Notes: generated from the letters alone by a model not told the origin. Shown: positions 22,745-31,447, counted from the first letter of the stretch. The stretch is DNA of 32,642 nucleotides from Bacteroidaceae bacterium (GCA_017540585.1 JAFYAT010000122.1:1-32642); one strand, 5' to 3'. Program-made: numbers and translations.

Positions 22745-25318
22745 ATGAAGAAACACCTGACAATCCTGTTGACTATCTTTGGCTCGCTTGGAGTCTCAGC
22801 TCAACAATATCCATTTCAGAATTCACAGCTCACTCCAGAGGAAAGGGCTGATAATCTTTGTTCGCTACTAACACTTGATGAGAAGGTTAAGCTAATGGAG
22901 CATGGCTCTCCAGCTATTCCTCGACTTGGCATTCCGCAGTTCAACTGGTGGAATGAAGCTTTGCACGGAGTCGGGCGTAACGGTACGGCGACTGTCCTGC
23001 CAATTACGATGGCGATGGCGAGTACCTTTGACGATGCGCTTCTGCAACGGGCTTACGATGCGGTGAGTGACGAGGCGAGGGCCAAGAACAACATTGCACG
23101 TAAAGCCGGGAGGTGTAAGATATACGAGGGCTTGTCCTTTTGGACTCCTAACATCAACATATTCCGTGACCCTCGTTGGGGTCGTGGACAGGAGACTTAC
23201 GGTGAAGACCCTTATCTCACGTCGATAATGGGACTTGCTGTCGTGAGAGGACTACAAGGACCAGCGGACAGTAAGTATCGTAAGCTCTTTGCGTGCGCTA
23301 AGCACTTCGCGGTGCATAGCGGACCGGAGTGGAACCGCCACACTTTCAATATAGAGATGCTCCCGGAGCGTGACCTTTGGGAGACTTACTTGCCGGCGTT
23401 CAAGTCTTTAGTTAAGGAGGGCAACGTCCGTGAGGTGATGTGCGCTTATCAGCGAATGGACGGCGAGCCTTGCTGTGGCAGCACACGCTACCTGCAGCAT
23501 ATTCTTCGTGATGAGTGGGGCTTTAATGGTATCGTAACGAGTGACTGTTGGGCACTTAACGACTTCTGGGAGAAGAACCGCCACAACGTGTCGCCTACGC
23601 GTGCCGACGGAATAGCTAAGGCTCTTATCGCCGGTACGGACGTTGAGTGTGGTAATTCGTACAGCTCGTTGAAGGAGGCAATAGCTGCTGGTAAGACTAC
23701 TGAGGAACAGGTTGATGTGAGCCTGAAGCGTTTGCTGAAGGGTCGCTTTGAACTTGGTGACTTTGATGATGACAGTGAAGTGTCGTGGCGAAGCATAACT
23801 CCTGATGTGATTGCAAGTGAGGAGCATCGTGACCTGTCGTATCGTCTTGCGAAGGAAGGCATCGTACTACTCCAGAACAATGACAAAGTGTTGCCTTTAA
23901 GCAAGGATATGCACATTCTCGTTGTGGGTCCTAATGCCGCAGACTCCGTCATGCTGTGGGGAAACTACAACGGCTTCCCTAAGTCCACGACCACCATCCT
24001 GCAGGGCATTGAGAAGAAGTGCGCTAACGTGACGTACATGGCTGGTTGCGGACTGCTTGAAAGGCGTATTACTGACAGCTGGTTCAATAACTTGCGCTGC
24101 TTCGACGGCCAGTACGTCGGTCTTGGTTCTCATTACTACAACAACCAACGATTTGAAGGTAATGCCGTGTGCATGGACTACTATCAGCAGAAGCTGAACT
24201 TCGATAATGGTGGTGCCACTGCCTTTGGGTCAGGCGTTAACATAGAGAACTTCTCGGTCAAGTACGATGCAACTCTGTCTTCAAACAAGACTGAACAGAT
24301 AAGCATGTGGGTGAAATATACTGACCGACTTCGACTTGTAATTGACAATGACACTCTTATCAACGACTGGAGCGGAGCGAATGAGGACTCCATACGCGAG
24401 CGGTCTGTAGCCTTCACCGTGAAGGCTGGTAAGCAGTACAGGCTTGAGCTTTTCTACGCACAGAACAAGGGGGCTGCAGTTCTGAACTTCGACCTCGGCC
24501 ACACTCTGTACTACCCGGACGACGTTCTCCTGGCAGCCGCCAGGCAGGCGGATGCCGTTGTGTTTGTCGGTGGAATATCGCCTCGTCTCGAAGGTGAAGA
24601 GATGAAGGTTGACTACTCAGGCTTCAAGGGCGGTGACCGAACCAGCATCGAGCTTCCAGCTGTGCAGCGAGACATGATTGCACTGCTCCGTAAAGCGACT
24701 GATAAGTTAGTGTATGTCAACTGTTCAGGTAGTGCCGTGGGACTTGTGCCCGAGACACACAATGCGGATGCAATTGTCCAGGCGTGGTACGCTGGTGAGA
24801 AGGGCGGTGATGCTCTCGCTGACATCCTCTTCGGTGATGCGAACCCTTCGGGCAAGTTGCCAGTTACGTTCTACAAGAACGTGGAACAGCTTCCCGACTT
24901 CCTTGACTACAGGATGAAGGGACGCACTTACCGTTACATGACGGACAAGCCTCTGTTCCCATTCGGCTTTGGTCTCAGTTATTCGCAGATTGAGTTCGGA
25001 AAGCCTAAGTACAAGAAAGGCAACGTGACAGTTGATGTGAAGAACGTTAGTGACCGTGACGCTGATGAGGTGGTTCAGGTTTACATCCGCAGGTTGGATG
25101 ATGTTGATGGTCCGGTTAAGACCCTACGTGCCTTCAAGCGTGTGAGCGTTCCTGCCGGTAGGAGCGTGAAGGTCAGTCTTCCACTGTCTGGCACTCAGTT
25201 CGAAACTTGGGATGAGGCTACCAACTCAATGCGTGTCGTTGCCGGTGAGTACGACGTGATGGTCGGCAACTCAAGTGATGACTCGTCATTGCAACACCTG
25301 AGCGTCAAGCTCAAATAG
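22745..25318 (+). CDS. GH3 beta-glucosidase/beta-xylosidase with inserted PA14-like domain
   Basis: An 857-residue exported enzyme, signal peptide to about residue 20 (VSAQ). The N-terminal GH3 barrel carries WWNEALHGVGR, TPNINIFRDPRWGRGQETYG and the nucleophile motif GIVTSDCWAL with D267. The second GH3 domain starts near 370 (EGIVLLQNNDKVLPL) and is interrupted by a PA14-like domain (roughly 445-600), then resumes with PSGKLPVTFYKN. A fibronectin-like C-terminal domain (about 750-850) closes the protein. Family members release terminal glucose or xylose from oligosaccharides; the RDPRWGRGQETYGEDP and SDCWA forms resemble Prevotella xylosidases, so xylose is slightly favoured. It stands alone between promoter and terminator. 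Confidence 0.93.
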   Translation: MKKHLTILLTIFGSLGVSAQQYPFQNSQLTPEERADNLCSLLTLDEKVKLMEHGSPAIPRLGIPQFNWWNEALHGVGRNGTATVLPITMAMASTFDDALLQRAYDAVSDEARAKNNIARKAGRCKIYEGLSFWTPNINIFRDPRWGRGQETYGEDPYLTSIMGLAVVRGLQGPADSKYRKLFACAKHFAVHSGPEWNRHTFNIEMLPERDLWETYLPAFKSLVKEGNVREVMCAYQRMDGEPCCGSTRYLQHILRDEWGFNGIVTSDCWALNDFWEKNRHNVSPTRADGIAKALIAGTDVECGNSYSSLKEAIAAGKTTEEQVDVSLKRLLKGRFELGDFDDDSEVSWRSITPDVIASEEHRDLSYRLAKEGIVLLQNNDKVLPLSKDMHILVVGPNAADSVMLWGNYNGFPKSTTTILQGIEKKCANVTYMAGCGLLERRITDSWFNNLRCFDGQYVGLGSHYYNNQRFEGNAVCMDYYQQKLNFDNGGATAFGSGVNIENFSVKYDATLSSNKTEQISMWVKYTDRLRLVIDNDTLINDWSGANEDSIRERSVAFTVKAGKQYRLELFYAQNKGAAVLNFDLGHTLYYPDDVLLAAARQADAVVFVGGISPRLEGEEMKVDYSGFKGGDRTSIELPAVQRDMIALLRKATDKLVYVNCSGSAVGLVPETHNADAIVQAWYAGEKGGDALADILFGDANPSGKLPVTFYKNVEQLPDFLDYRMKGRTYRYMTDKPLFPFGFGLSYSQIEFGKPKYKKGNVTVDVKNVSDRDADEVVQVYIRRLDDVDGPVKTLRAFKRVSVPAGRSVKVSLPLSGTQFETWDEATNSMRVVAGEYDVMVGNSSDDSSLQHLSVKLK

Positions 25319-25350
25319 AGTTGAACTGTTACATATTTTATAGTTGTAAC

Positions 25351-25387
25351 AAGGCTTCCGTCATAGTTGGCGGAAGCTTTGTTTTTT
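25351..25387 (+). terminator. Intrinsic terminator of the GH3 gene
   Basis: GCTTCCG (25354-25360), 10-nt loop, CGGAAGC (25371-25377), then TTTGTTTTTT. Confidence 0.85.
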
Positions 25388-25435
25388 AACTGACGACGTG
25401 CGAAAGTGTAACTATGTCATAAACTTACCTGAAAG

Positions 25436-25467
25436 TTTGCGTGTATTGCACAAATAGTGTATCTTTG
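25436..25467 (+). promoter_or_regulatory. Strong promoter for the beta-helix lipoprotein gene
   Basis: TTTG (25436-25439), 20 bp, TATCTTTG (25460-25467). It excludes the ATG at 25457 as the real start, because that codon lies upstream of the predicted transcript start. Confidence 0.82.
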
Positions 25468-25483
25468 CACAAAACATCAACTC

Positions 25484-26935
25484 ATGAACAAGTTACTAAG
25501 ATATATACTATTCGTTGCAGTGTCAGTACTCGTGTTTGCATGCGAAGACCTGGAAACATTCAGTACTGACAGTCGTCTTCTGCTTTCGTTCAGTGCTGAC
25601 ACCGTGTCGTTCGATACGGTCATCACCACTGTACCTTCCAGTACCAAGCGTGTCTGGATATTCAATAACAACAAGGAGGGACTCCGTATCAAGTGTGCTC
25701 GTCTCGCAACTGGTGAGGCGAGCAGTTTCCGTATCAATGTGGATGGACGTACAGGTCCTGAGGTGACCGACCTTGAGGTGCTCAAGGAAGACAGCATAAT
25801 GATGCTCGTTGAGGTTACGCTACGGGAGACGCGAGTGGATGACAGTGTGCTCATGCGCGACTCCGTGCTGTTTACCCTCGAGTCGGGAACTGTGCAGAAG
25901 CTCATACTTGAGGCATACGGTCAGGACGCAATAATTATGCGTGCACCCGAGTGCCAGCATGGTGAGGTGATGACGTTCAGTAGCGGAAAGCCATACCTTA
26001 TATATGATAGTCTCGTGGTGCGCAACGGCGGAACGCTCAATATTGAAGCTGGCGCAACGCTGATGTTCCACTCGGGAGCAAGTCTGCTTGTCTATGGACA
26101 ACTGAATATCAATGGTACTGAGGGCAACATGGCTGTGCTGCGAGGCGACCGCACGGACCGAATATTCCACTACTTGCCTTATGACCGCATCGACGCCCAG
26201 TGGGGAGGTATCCGCTTGTTCGCCAATAGTGTAGGCAACACCATACGTTACGCTGACATCCACGGCGGCAACTATGGAGTGGTGTGTGACAGTTCAGGTG
26301 TGGATGCTGACAAGCTCCTGCTGGAGAACAGTATCATCACCAACGTGTGCGGCTATGGTCTCTTTGCTGAGGACTGCAAGGTCAATGTGCGCAACAGCAT
26401 CATCAGCAACGCCCGCATGGATTGTGTCAATGTCACTGGAGGCGTGTACGATTTCGTACACTGCACCATTGCGCAGTTCTATGCACTCGGAGCCACGAGC
26501 GAAGGCAATGCCCTTCGTGTTTCCAACGTGAAGGGACTTGACTATCATGCTCTCTCGTTCCGAATGGATAACTCGATAGTCACTGGCTTTGCTACTGACG
26601 AGATATTTGCCAGCCGCTTTGACGGCAATAATGAGTTAACTAAGGATGAGGCGCTGTTCGACCTGTTGTTCCGCAACTGTTTAGTTACGACCGACACCAA
26701 GGGTGCCGAGCAGTACTTCGTTGATTGTATTGTGGATGATGTCACTTCGGAGTTAAACCGCCGTAAGCATTTCAAGTGTGTGGACACTCACGACTTCGTT
26801 TTCGATTATCATCTTGACAGTCTTTCATCTGCTTGTGGCAAAGCATCATCTGCTTTTCTCCTTTCGTTGCCTAAGGACATGTATGGCAGTGAACGAGTGT
26901 ATGGCAATGTAGATATCGGTGCTTTGCAGCGATAA
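25484..26935 (+). CDS. Right-handed beta-helix lipoprotein
   Basis: A 483-residue exported lipoprotein, lipobox VFAC with C20. The N-terminal part (20-150) is a beta-sandwich-like region beginning DSRLLLSFSADTVSFDTV. From about residue 165, short strands with turns in N, G and D repeat (LVVRNGGTLNIEAGATLMFH, LLVYGQLNINGTEG, IRYADIHGGNYGVV, LLLENSIITNVCGYGL, VNVRNSIISNARMDCV), a parallel beta-helix as in pectate-lyase-like proteins. The end YGNVDIGALQR is typical of this Bacteroidetes group. No catalytic lyase residues stand out, so binding or structural roles are as likely as catalysis. Start 25484 fits the promoter and the signal peptide. Confidence 0.82.
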   Translation: MNKLLRYILFVAVSVLVFACEDLETFSTDSRLLLSFSADTVSFDTVITTVPSSTKRVWIFNNNKEGLRIKCARLATGEASSFRINVDGRTGPEVTDLEVLKEDSIMMLVEVTLRETRVDDSVLMRDSVLFTLESGTVQKLILEAYGQDAIIMRAPECQHGEVMTFSSGKPYLIYDSLVVRNGGTLNIEAGATLMFHSGASLLVYGQLNINGTEGNMAVLRGDRTDRIFHYLPYDRIDAQWGGIRLFANSVGNTIRYADIHGGNYGVVCDSSGVDADKLLLENSIITNVCGYGLFAEDCKVNVRNSIISNARMDCVNVTGGVYDFVHCTIAQFYALGATSEGNALRVSNVKGLDYHALSFRMDNSIVTGFATDEIFASRFDGNNELTKDEALFDLLFRNCLVTTDTKGAEQYFVDCIVDDVTSELNRRKHFKCVDTHDFVFDYHLDSLSSACGKASSAFLLSLPKDMYGSERVYGNVDIGALQR

Positions 26936-26999
26936 TTTTTCGCTCGATTTCTTTTCATTATATATTGAAAACTCTGCTCATTGAGTGGTGATTCGTTTT

Positions 27000-27050
27000 G
27001 TAACCATTCCACGTTTGACACGTTAGTCAGGTGTGGAATGGTTACTTTAT
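27000..27050 (+). terminator. 13-bp-stem terminator after the beta-helix gene
   Basis: GTAACCATTCCAC (27000-27012) pairs perfectly with 27033-27045, 20-nt loop, followed by TTTATT. Confidence 0.75.
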
Positions 27051-27148
27051 TATGCACCTTTTGAGGTGATAACTGAGTCGTTGATACTTGTCAAATTGTG
27101 TGGTAATATTGAAGAATGTTAATTTTCGCCTTTTTTTGCAGTTTTTCG

Positions 27149-27249
27149 GCGCTTTAACGCATAGTTATCTACCGCTTTAACGCATAGTTATCTACCGCAG
27201 CGGTGTATAACTATTCATCGAAGCGGTAGATAACTATGCGTTAAAGCGG
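27149..27249. repeat. Four-unit 23-bp direct/inverted repeat with 27-bp perfect arms
   Basis: Two identical 23-bp units in tandem (27150-27172, 27173-27195) face two units in opposite orientation (27200-27222, diverged; 27223-27245, exact). The arms 27172-27198 and 27223-27249 are perfectly complementary over 27 bp. The unit core is ACGCATAGTTATCTACC. It lies between converging transcription units with no gene nearby. The rest of 26936-27688 holds only the terminator at 27000 and the repeat at 27421. Confidence 0.9.
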
Positions 27250-27420
27250 CATAAAATGAGCCATAAAAGTGGATAATAATTATGTAATCTGGTCGCATTT
27301 TGCGAAGCGCACAATCGCCGTTCAATTATCTTACATTTTTACCAATAGTTAATGGGCGAAATCATCCTTCGTTTGGCGTGATTTTTGCCTTAGTTAGGTT
27401 TGTGATTCATGTTTTATTTT

Positions 27421-27650
27421 ACACCTATTATATATATAGCCACACACCTATTATGTATATAGCATTACACCTTTTAAATATATTGCAATACACCTATTAT
27501 ATATATAGCATCACACCTATTATATATATAGTATTACACCTATTATATATATAGTATTACACCTATTATATATATAGTATTACACCTATTATATATATAG
27601 TATCACACCTATTATATATATAGTATTACACCTATTATATATATAGGTGT
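27421..27650. repeat. Ten units of a 23-bp AT-rich tandem repeat
   Basis: Units begin at 27421 and every 23 bp to 27628, each starting ACACCTATTATATATATAG, contiguous and without spacers. Units 2 and 3 are the most diverged; the last ends AGGTGT and so closes a palindrome ACACCTA...TAGGTGT. A 23-bp period is not a multiple of three, so it is not a protein repeat. Confidence 0.95.
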
Positions 27651-27688
27651 GGATTTTTGTTTCGGTCAACTTATTCTCGCTCCACATT

Positions 27689-28588
27689 TCAATCGTTGAT
27701 GTGTGTCTTTACGTATAGCGGACCGTTGCCATGACCAATACTGATTGTCTTTCCTCCCTTGATGGCGAGCGTCATGTATTCCTTTGCGAGAGCAACTGCT
27801 TCGCCCATGTCTTTACCAGTTGCCATGAACGAGGCGATGGCTGAGGAGAGAGTGCAGCCTGTGCCGTGGAGATTATGTGTGTCGATGCGTGGTGAAGTGA
27901 ATGTTCGGACGGTCTTGCCGTCGTAGAGGATGTCGGTCATCAGTGGCGAGTCGCTGTGACCGCCCTTGACGAGGAAGGCTGTTGTGCATGGGAGAGTGGT
28001 GGCTGAGTCTGTTGTGTCACATTCCTCTTGTCTGCATGGAGCGGATGCTCCGTGAACGGTTTCGAGTTTGGATTCCTGTGTTGCGTGGACAGATTGATAG
28101 TTGGCGAGTGATGATAGGTTAGTGTGGAGGAGGGTGTCGAGATAGTGCGCCTCAGGGATGTTGGGAGTTATGAGTGTGCACAGAGGAAACAGGTGGGTTG
28201 TTATGTATTCCACTGCATCCTCAGCCATGAGTCGGTGGCCTGATGTCGAAATCATAACGGGGTCATAGATGACGGGCAGTTGACTGGCGTATGTCTTCAG
28301 CGCTTCGACAATGGCTTGCGCCACGTTGCGGTCGGGTATCTGTCCTATCTTGATGGCATCTATGCGTATGTCGCTGAAGATTGCATCGAGCTGTTGGCGC
28401 ACGATGTCCTTGGGAACTGGCATGACTGCCTGTACCCCCTTGGTGTTCTGCACCGTGAGTGCTGTGATGACTGTCGTGCCGTAGCAGCCGAGTGAAGTTA
28501 TGGTCTTCAGGTCCTGCTGTATGCCTGCACCTGCAGAGGGGTCTGACCCTGCAATGGTGAGGACTGTGCTTATTCGTGATTCTTCCAT
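27689..28588 (-). CDS. thiD: Hydroxymethylpyrimidine (phosphate) kinase ThiD with internal low-complexity insert
   Basis: A 299-residue cytoplasmic kinase phosphorylating HMP and HMP-P for thiamine synthesis. TIAGSDPSAGAGIQQDLK (11-28), YDPVMISTSGHRL (108-120) and HGTGCTLSSAIASF (241-254, C245) are the family marks. Typical ThiD is about 266 residues; residues 152-204 replace a roughly 24-residue linker with a Ser/Thr/Cys-rich stretch of about 53 lacking predicted structure (HATQESKLETVHGASAP). The frame overlaps the upstream ThiE/TenI gene by 19 bp, implying translational coupling. Last gene of the thi cluster; followed by the 23-bp repeats. Confidence 0.93.
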   Translation of the reverse strand: MEESRISTVLTIAGSDPSAGAGIQQDLKTITSLGCYGTTVITALTVQNTKGVQAVMPVPKDIVRQQLDAIFSDIRIDAIKIGQIPDRNVAQAIVEALKTYASQLPVIYDPVMISTSGHRLMAEDAVEYITTHLFPLCTLITPNIPEAHYLDTLLHTNLSSLANYQSVHATQESKLETVHGASAPCRQEECDTTDSATTLPCTTAFLVKGGHSDSPLMTDILYDGKTVRTFTSPRIDTHNLHGTGCTLSSAIASFMATGKDMGEAVALAKEYMTLAIKGGKTISIGHGNGPLYVKTHIND

Positions 28589-29112
28589 GCGTCGCCTAAT
28601 ATCATGGCACCTCCAAAACCAATGGATAGTACCTCGTGTAAGTTGTTGAATGTTATTCCTCCGAGAGCATACACCCTTTCGTCTATGATGCCGCGTCGGT
28701 GTGCGTCTCTCAGTTGTTCGATGGTGAAGGCTGAACGGTAGCCCTGCTTCGATATCGAGTCGTAGATGGGTGACAGACTAACGTAGTTGCACAGCTCTTT
28801 CCAGTGCTCCACCTCATCGAGTGTGTGGCAACTGCGGCTCACGCTTCCAGTCCATCCTTGCGGCGGTTGCGTGTTGCGACTGTTGAGGTGTACTCCATAG
28901 AGACCGTATTGCTGTGCAATAGTATAGTGGTCGTGCAGCACGAGACGACTGTGCAGCTCATGTGGTATCTCGCGTATCAGCCGTTCAGTTTCTTCACGTG
29001 TCGCTTCGGGCTTGCGTATGTGTATCAAGTCCGCTTTACCGCTGTTCAGCAGTTCCGCTATGCGCTGTGCCTCTCCATCGTGGAAGTGTGGCAGGGTTAT
29101 TACTATCGTCAT
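28570..29112 (-). CDS. ThiE/TenI-family thiamine phosphate synthase-like protein
   Basis: A 180-residue protein, shorter than ThiE (about 210). It has the (beta/alpha)8 pattern of the superfamily: LIHIRKPEAT near 29-38, LVLHDHYTIAQQYGLYGVHL (residues 57-76), SRSCHTLDEV, then SPIYDSISKQGYRSAFT and ALGGITFNN...GFGGAMILGD at the phosphate-binding end. This short form occurs as a second ThiE-like protein in Bacteroides thi operons and may act as a TenI-type thiazole tautomerase rather than as the synthase; thiE proper would be expected upstream, outside the window. It starts 123 bp after thiH and overlaps thiD. Confidence 0.82.
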   Translation of the reverse strand: MTIVITLPHFHDGEAQRIAELLNSGKADLIHIRKPEATREETERLIREIPHELHSRLVLHDHYTIAQQYGLYGVHLNSRNTQPPQGWTGSVSRSCHTLDEVEHWKELCNYVSLSPIYDSISKQGYRSAFTIEQLRDAHRRGIIDERVYALGGITFNNLHEVLSIGFGGAMILGDAWKNHE

Positions 29113-29235
29113 TCTTTACTCTTAATTGTGTAGTATTCTTGCTGTTAACATCACGATTGGTTGATGAAGCACGAATTACACAAGCGAAGGCTCGTGCAAT
29201 TCATGTTTCATGTTTAGTTACACGTCATTCTCCTT

Positions 29236-30369
29236 TCACGCTAACTTATATACAGCATCGAAGGCGGCATCCCAGTCCTTCCACACTGGTTCACGTCCCA
29301 GCTCCCTAAGTCGGCGGTCAATCACCTCCGGACTGCGCTCATCGCTCACGGTGAACTGTTCGAGTGCCTGTGGATAGGTGTGATAGCCTCCGGGATTCAC
29401 TCGTGAACCAGCCGACATGGTAGTTACACCCAGTGTGCACATGTTGTCGCGGATGAAAGCGGGTTCTCGTGTAGAGTAGGATATATCCACGTCGTGGTCG
29501 AAGATGCGCATAGCGAATGTTGCCTGCGCCAGTTCACTGTCAGTCATGTAGCAGTTAGGGTGGAAACCCTCGTTCTGTGCAGGTCTCATTCGTGGGAAGT
29601 TGATACTGTACTTCGTTCTCCAGTAGTGCTTCTGGAGGTAACGCAGATGATGTGCCATCATGACCACATCCGTGCGCCATTCCTTCTCCAGACCAATTAG
29701 CACTCCCATGCCTATGGAGTGGACACCCGCCTGACCCATTCGGTCGAAGGCGTCGCATCGCCAGTCGAAGCGTGACTTCATTCCCCGTGGATGATACAGG
29801 TTGTAGTTAGCACGGTTGTAGGTCTCCTGAAAACAGATTACACCATTGAGTCCGTGTCGTGTCAGCTCGCTGTACTCGTTGGCGGCGAGTGGCATCACCT
29901 CTATCTTGATGTTGGAGAAGTACTTCTTGGCGATGTCGATTGCAGTTGCAAGGTAGGGCACTCCTGCCTTGGCCGGGTTCTCGCCGGTAACCAGGAGTAT
30001 GTTCTCGAATGGAGCGAGCTGCTTGATGGCTCTGTACTCATCCTCGATCTGCTCTGCAGTTAGGATGGTGCGCGCCATCGGGTTCTCTCTGTGAAAGCCG
30101 CAGTACACACAGGAGTTGGTGCATGAATTTGTGATGTAAAGCGGTATGAACATGGATATCGTCTTGCCGAATCGTTCTTCGGTGTAGCGTCTTGATAGTC
30201 TTGCCATGGTCTCAAGGTATGGCACGGCTGCAGGGGAGAGTAGTGCCATGAGGTCGTCCACATTGCAGTGACTCTTTGCGAGAGCTCGTCGCACGTCGTT
30301 GTCAGTCATAGCTGCAATGCGTGCCGTCGTCTCGTCCCATGATATGTTGTTAAGTTCTTCTGAAAACAT
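29236..30369 (-). CDS. thiH: 2-iminoacetate synthase ThiH
   Basis: A 377-residue radical-SAM enzyme cleaving tyrosine to dehydroglycine (2-iminoacetate) and p-cresol for the thiazole ring. The SAM cluster motif is NSCTNSCVYCGFHR with C83, C87 and C90; the glycine-type SAM site VTGENPAK and the C-terminal BATS-like region (STREPAFIRDNMCTLGVT, then SAGSRVNPGGY) follow. Length agrees with E. coli ThiH (377). Presence of ThiH rather than the oxygen-dependent glycine oxidase ThiO fits an anaerobe. A 252-bp gap with 69-bp repeats separates it from thiF upstream. Confidence 0.97.
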   Translation of the reverse strand: MFSEELNNISWDETTARIAAMTDNDVRRALAKSHCNVDDLMALLSPAAVPYLETMARLSRRYTEERFGKTISMFIPLYITNSCTNSCVYCGFHRENPMARTILTAEQIEDEYRAIKQLAPFENILLVTGENPAKAGVPYLATAIDIAKKYFSNIKIEVMPLAANEYSELTRHGLNGVICFQETYNRANYNLYHPRGMKSRFDWRCDAFDRMGQAGVHSIGMGVLIGLEKEWRTDVVMMAHHLRYLQKHYWRTKYSINFPRMRPAQNEGFHPNCYMTDSELAQATFAMRIFDHDVDISYSTREPAFIRDNMCTLGVTTMSAGSRVNPGGYHTYPQALEQFTVSDERSPEVIDRRLRELGREPVWKDWDAAFDAVYKLA

Positions 30370-30393
30370 TGTATGTCTCGTTGTTACTTTATT

Positions 30394-30600
30394 TAATTAG
30401 TAATGAGAAATTAGTAATTAGTAATACTAATCACCGCATCAGCGTCATGTACCGGATGGCTATAATTAGTAATGAGAAATTAGTAATTAGTAATACTAAG
30501 CACCACATTCGTGGCATGTACCGGATGGCTATAATTAGTAATGAGAAATTAGTAATTAGTAATACTAAGCACCACATCAGCGTCATGTACCGGATGGCTA
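30394..30600. repeat. Three tandem 69-bp repeats inside the thi cluster
   Basis: Units start at 30394, 30463 and 30532, exact 69-bp period. Each begins with TAATTAGTAATGAGAAATTA, 7-bp-phased, and ends ATGTACCGGATGGCTA. Copies differ at a few bases (for example TCACCGCATCAGCG versus GCACCACATTCGTGG). After the third, 30601-30633 carries TTACTCATTACTCATTGC, the inverted version of the heptamers, so the whole can fold back. Confidence 0.92.
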
Positions 30601-30621
30601 TTACTCATTACTCATTGCTAA

Positions 30622-31440
30622 TTACTCATTACTTTGTCCTCCTTTCACGCTGCAAGGCTTGAATGCGTACTCCTTCAACTGCCTGATGGACGGACTGTCA
30701 CCGCACATGGCACAGCCTCTGTCCCTGCCGAAGTCAATCCTCTGCCACTGCATCGTGAGTGCATCGAAAGTGAGCATGGCATCGGTGAGCAAACTGCCCG
30801 TGCGGGCCAGGTACTTAATGCACTCAGTTGCCTGTACAGTGCCGAGCATTCCCGCTATGCTACCGAGCACGCCCACGCTGGAGCACGTCTCCACGTCAGC
30901 GTATGCAGGTGGTTCGGGAAACATACACCGGTAGCATGCCGTTCCGCTGACGTGTGACATCACCTGTCCCGAATAGCGGTTGATGCCTCCCATGCAGAAC
31001 GGCTTGTCGAGCATGATGCAAGCATCATTGATGAGGTACTTGGCGGAGAAGTTGTCAGTGCCGTCCAGTATGAAGTCGTACTGACGGATAATGTCGAGAG
31101 CATTGTCCTCACTGAGGAAGCAGTCGTGCCTCTCAACTGTGACGTCGGGGTTCAGTTCACGTATCTTCCTTTCGGCACTCAGTGTCTTGGGTTGTCCGAT
31201 GTCAGTTGTGGAGTGGATGACCTGTCGCTGGAGGTTGGTTATGCTCACACAGTCACCGTCCACCATGCCGATAGTACCCACGCCAGCCGCTGCAAGGTAG
31301 AGAGCCGCTGGTGAGCCCAGTCCGCCCATGCCCACGATTAGAACTCGTGAGCCGAGCAGTCTCTCCTGTCCTTCCTCGCCCATGCCCTGCAGGATGATGT
31401 GACGGTTGTAACGTCTTTTCTGTTCCTTGGTCAGTTGCAT
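30622..31440 (-). CDS. thiF: ThiF/MoeB-type sulfur-carrier adenylyltransferase
   Basis: A 272-residue cytoplasmic E1-like enzyme that adenylates the C-terminus of the sulfur carrier ThiS. VGMGGLGSPAALYLAAAG (36-53) is the nucleotide loop, DGDCVSITNLQRQ (61-73) the Arg-containing ATP site, and CYRC (169-172) with CAMC (243-246) the structural zinc ligands; C186 in TCSSVGVLG is the conserved Cys. The start 31440 (MQLTKEQKRRYNRHI) fits the family N-terminus; an ATG at 31467 in the same frame would overlap thiC by 20 bp. MoeB is similar, but the thi context decides. Confidence 0.92.
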   Translation of the reverse strand: MQLTKEQKRRYNRHIILQGMGEEGQERLLGSRVLIVGMGGLGSPAALYLAAAGVGTIGMVDGDCVSITNLQRQVIHSTTDIGQPKTLSAERKIRELNPDVTVERHDCFLSEDNALDIIRQYDFILDGTDNFSAKYLINDACIMLDKPFCMGGINRYSGQVMSHVSGTACYRCMFPEPPAYADVETCSSVGVLGSIAGMLGTVQATECIKYLARTGSLLTDAMLTFDALTMQWQRIDFGRDRGCAMCGDSPSIRQLKEYAFKPCSVKGGQSNE

Positions 31441-31447
31441 GGCGTTG

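Noticed and set aside
27300-27554. 84-residue hydrophobic plus-strand frame
   Set aside because: Runs into the 23-bp repeat, whose period shifts frame; no start signals and composition explained by TATATA repeats.
27421-27650. CRISPR array
   Set aside because: Units of 23 bp are contiguous with no spacers and there are no cas genes.
30369-30662. 97-residue plus-strand frame with 23-residue repeats
   Set aside because: It arises because the 69-bp non-coding repeat is a multiple of three; it is antisense in the thi cluster, lacks a promoter, and its AT-rich heptamers occur elsewhere in untranslated spacers.
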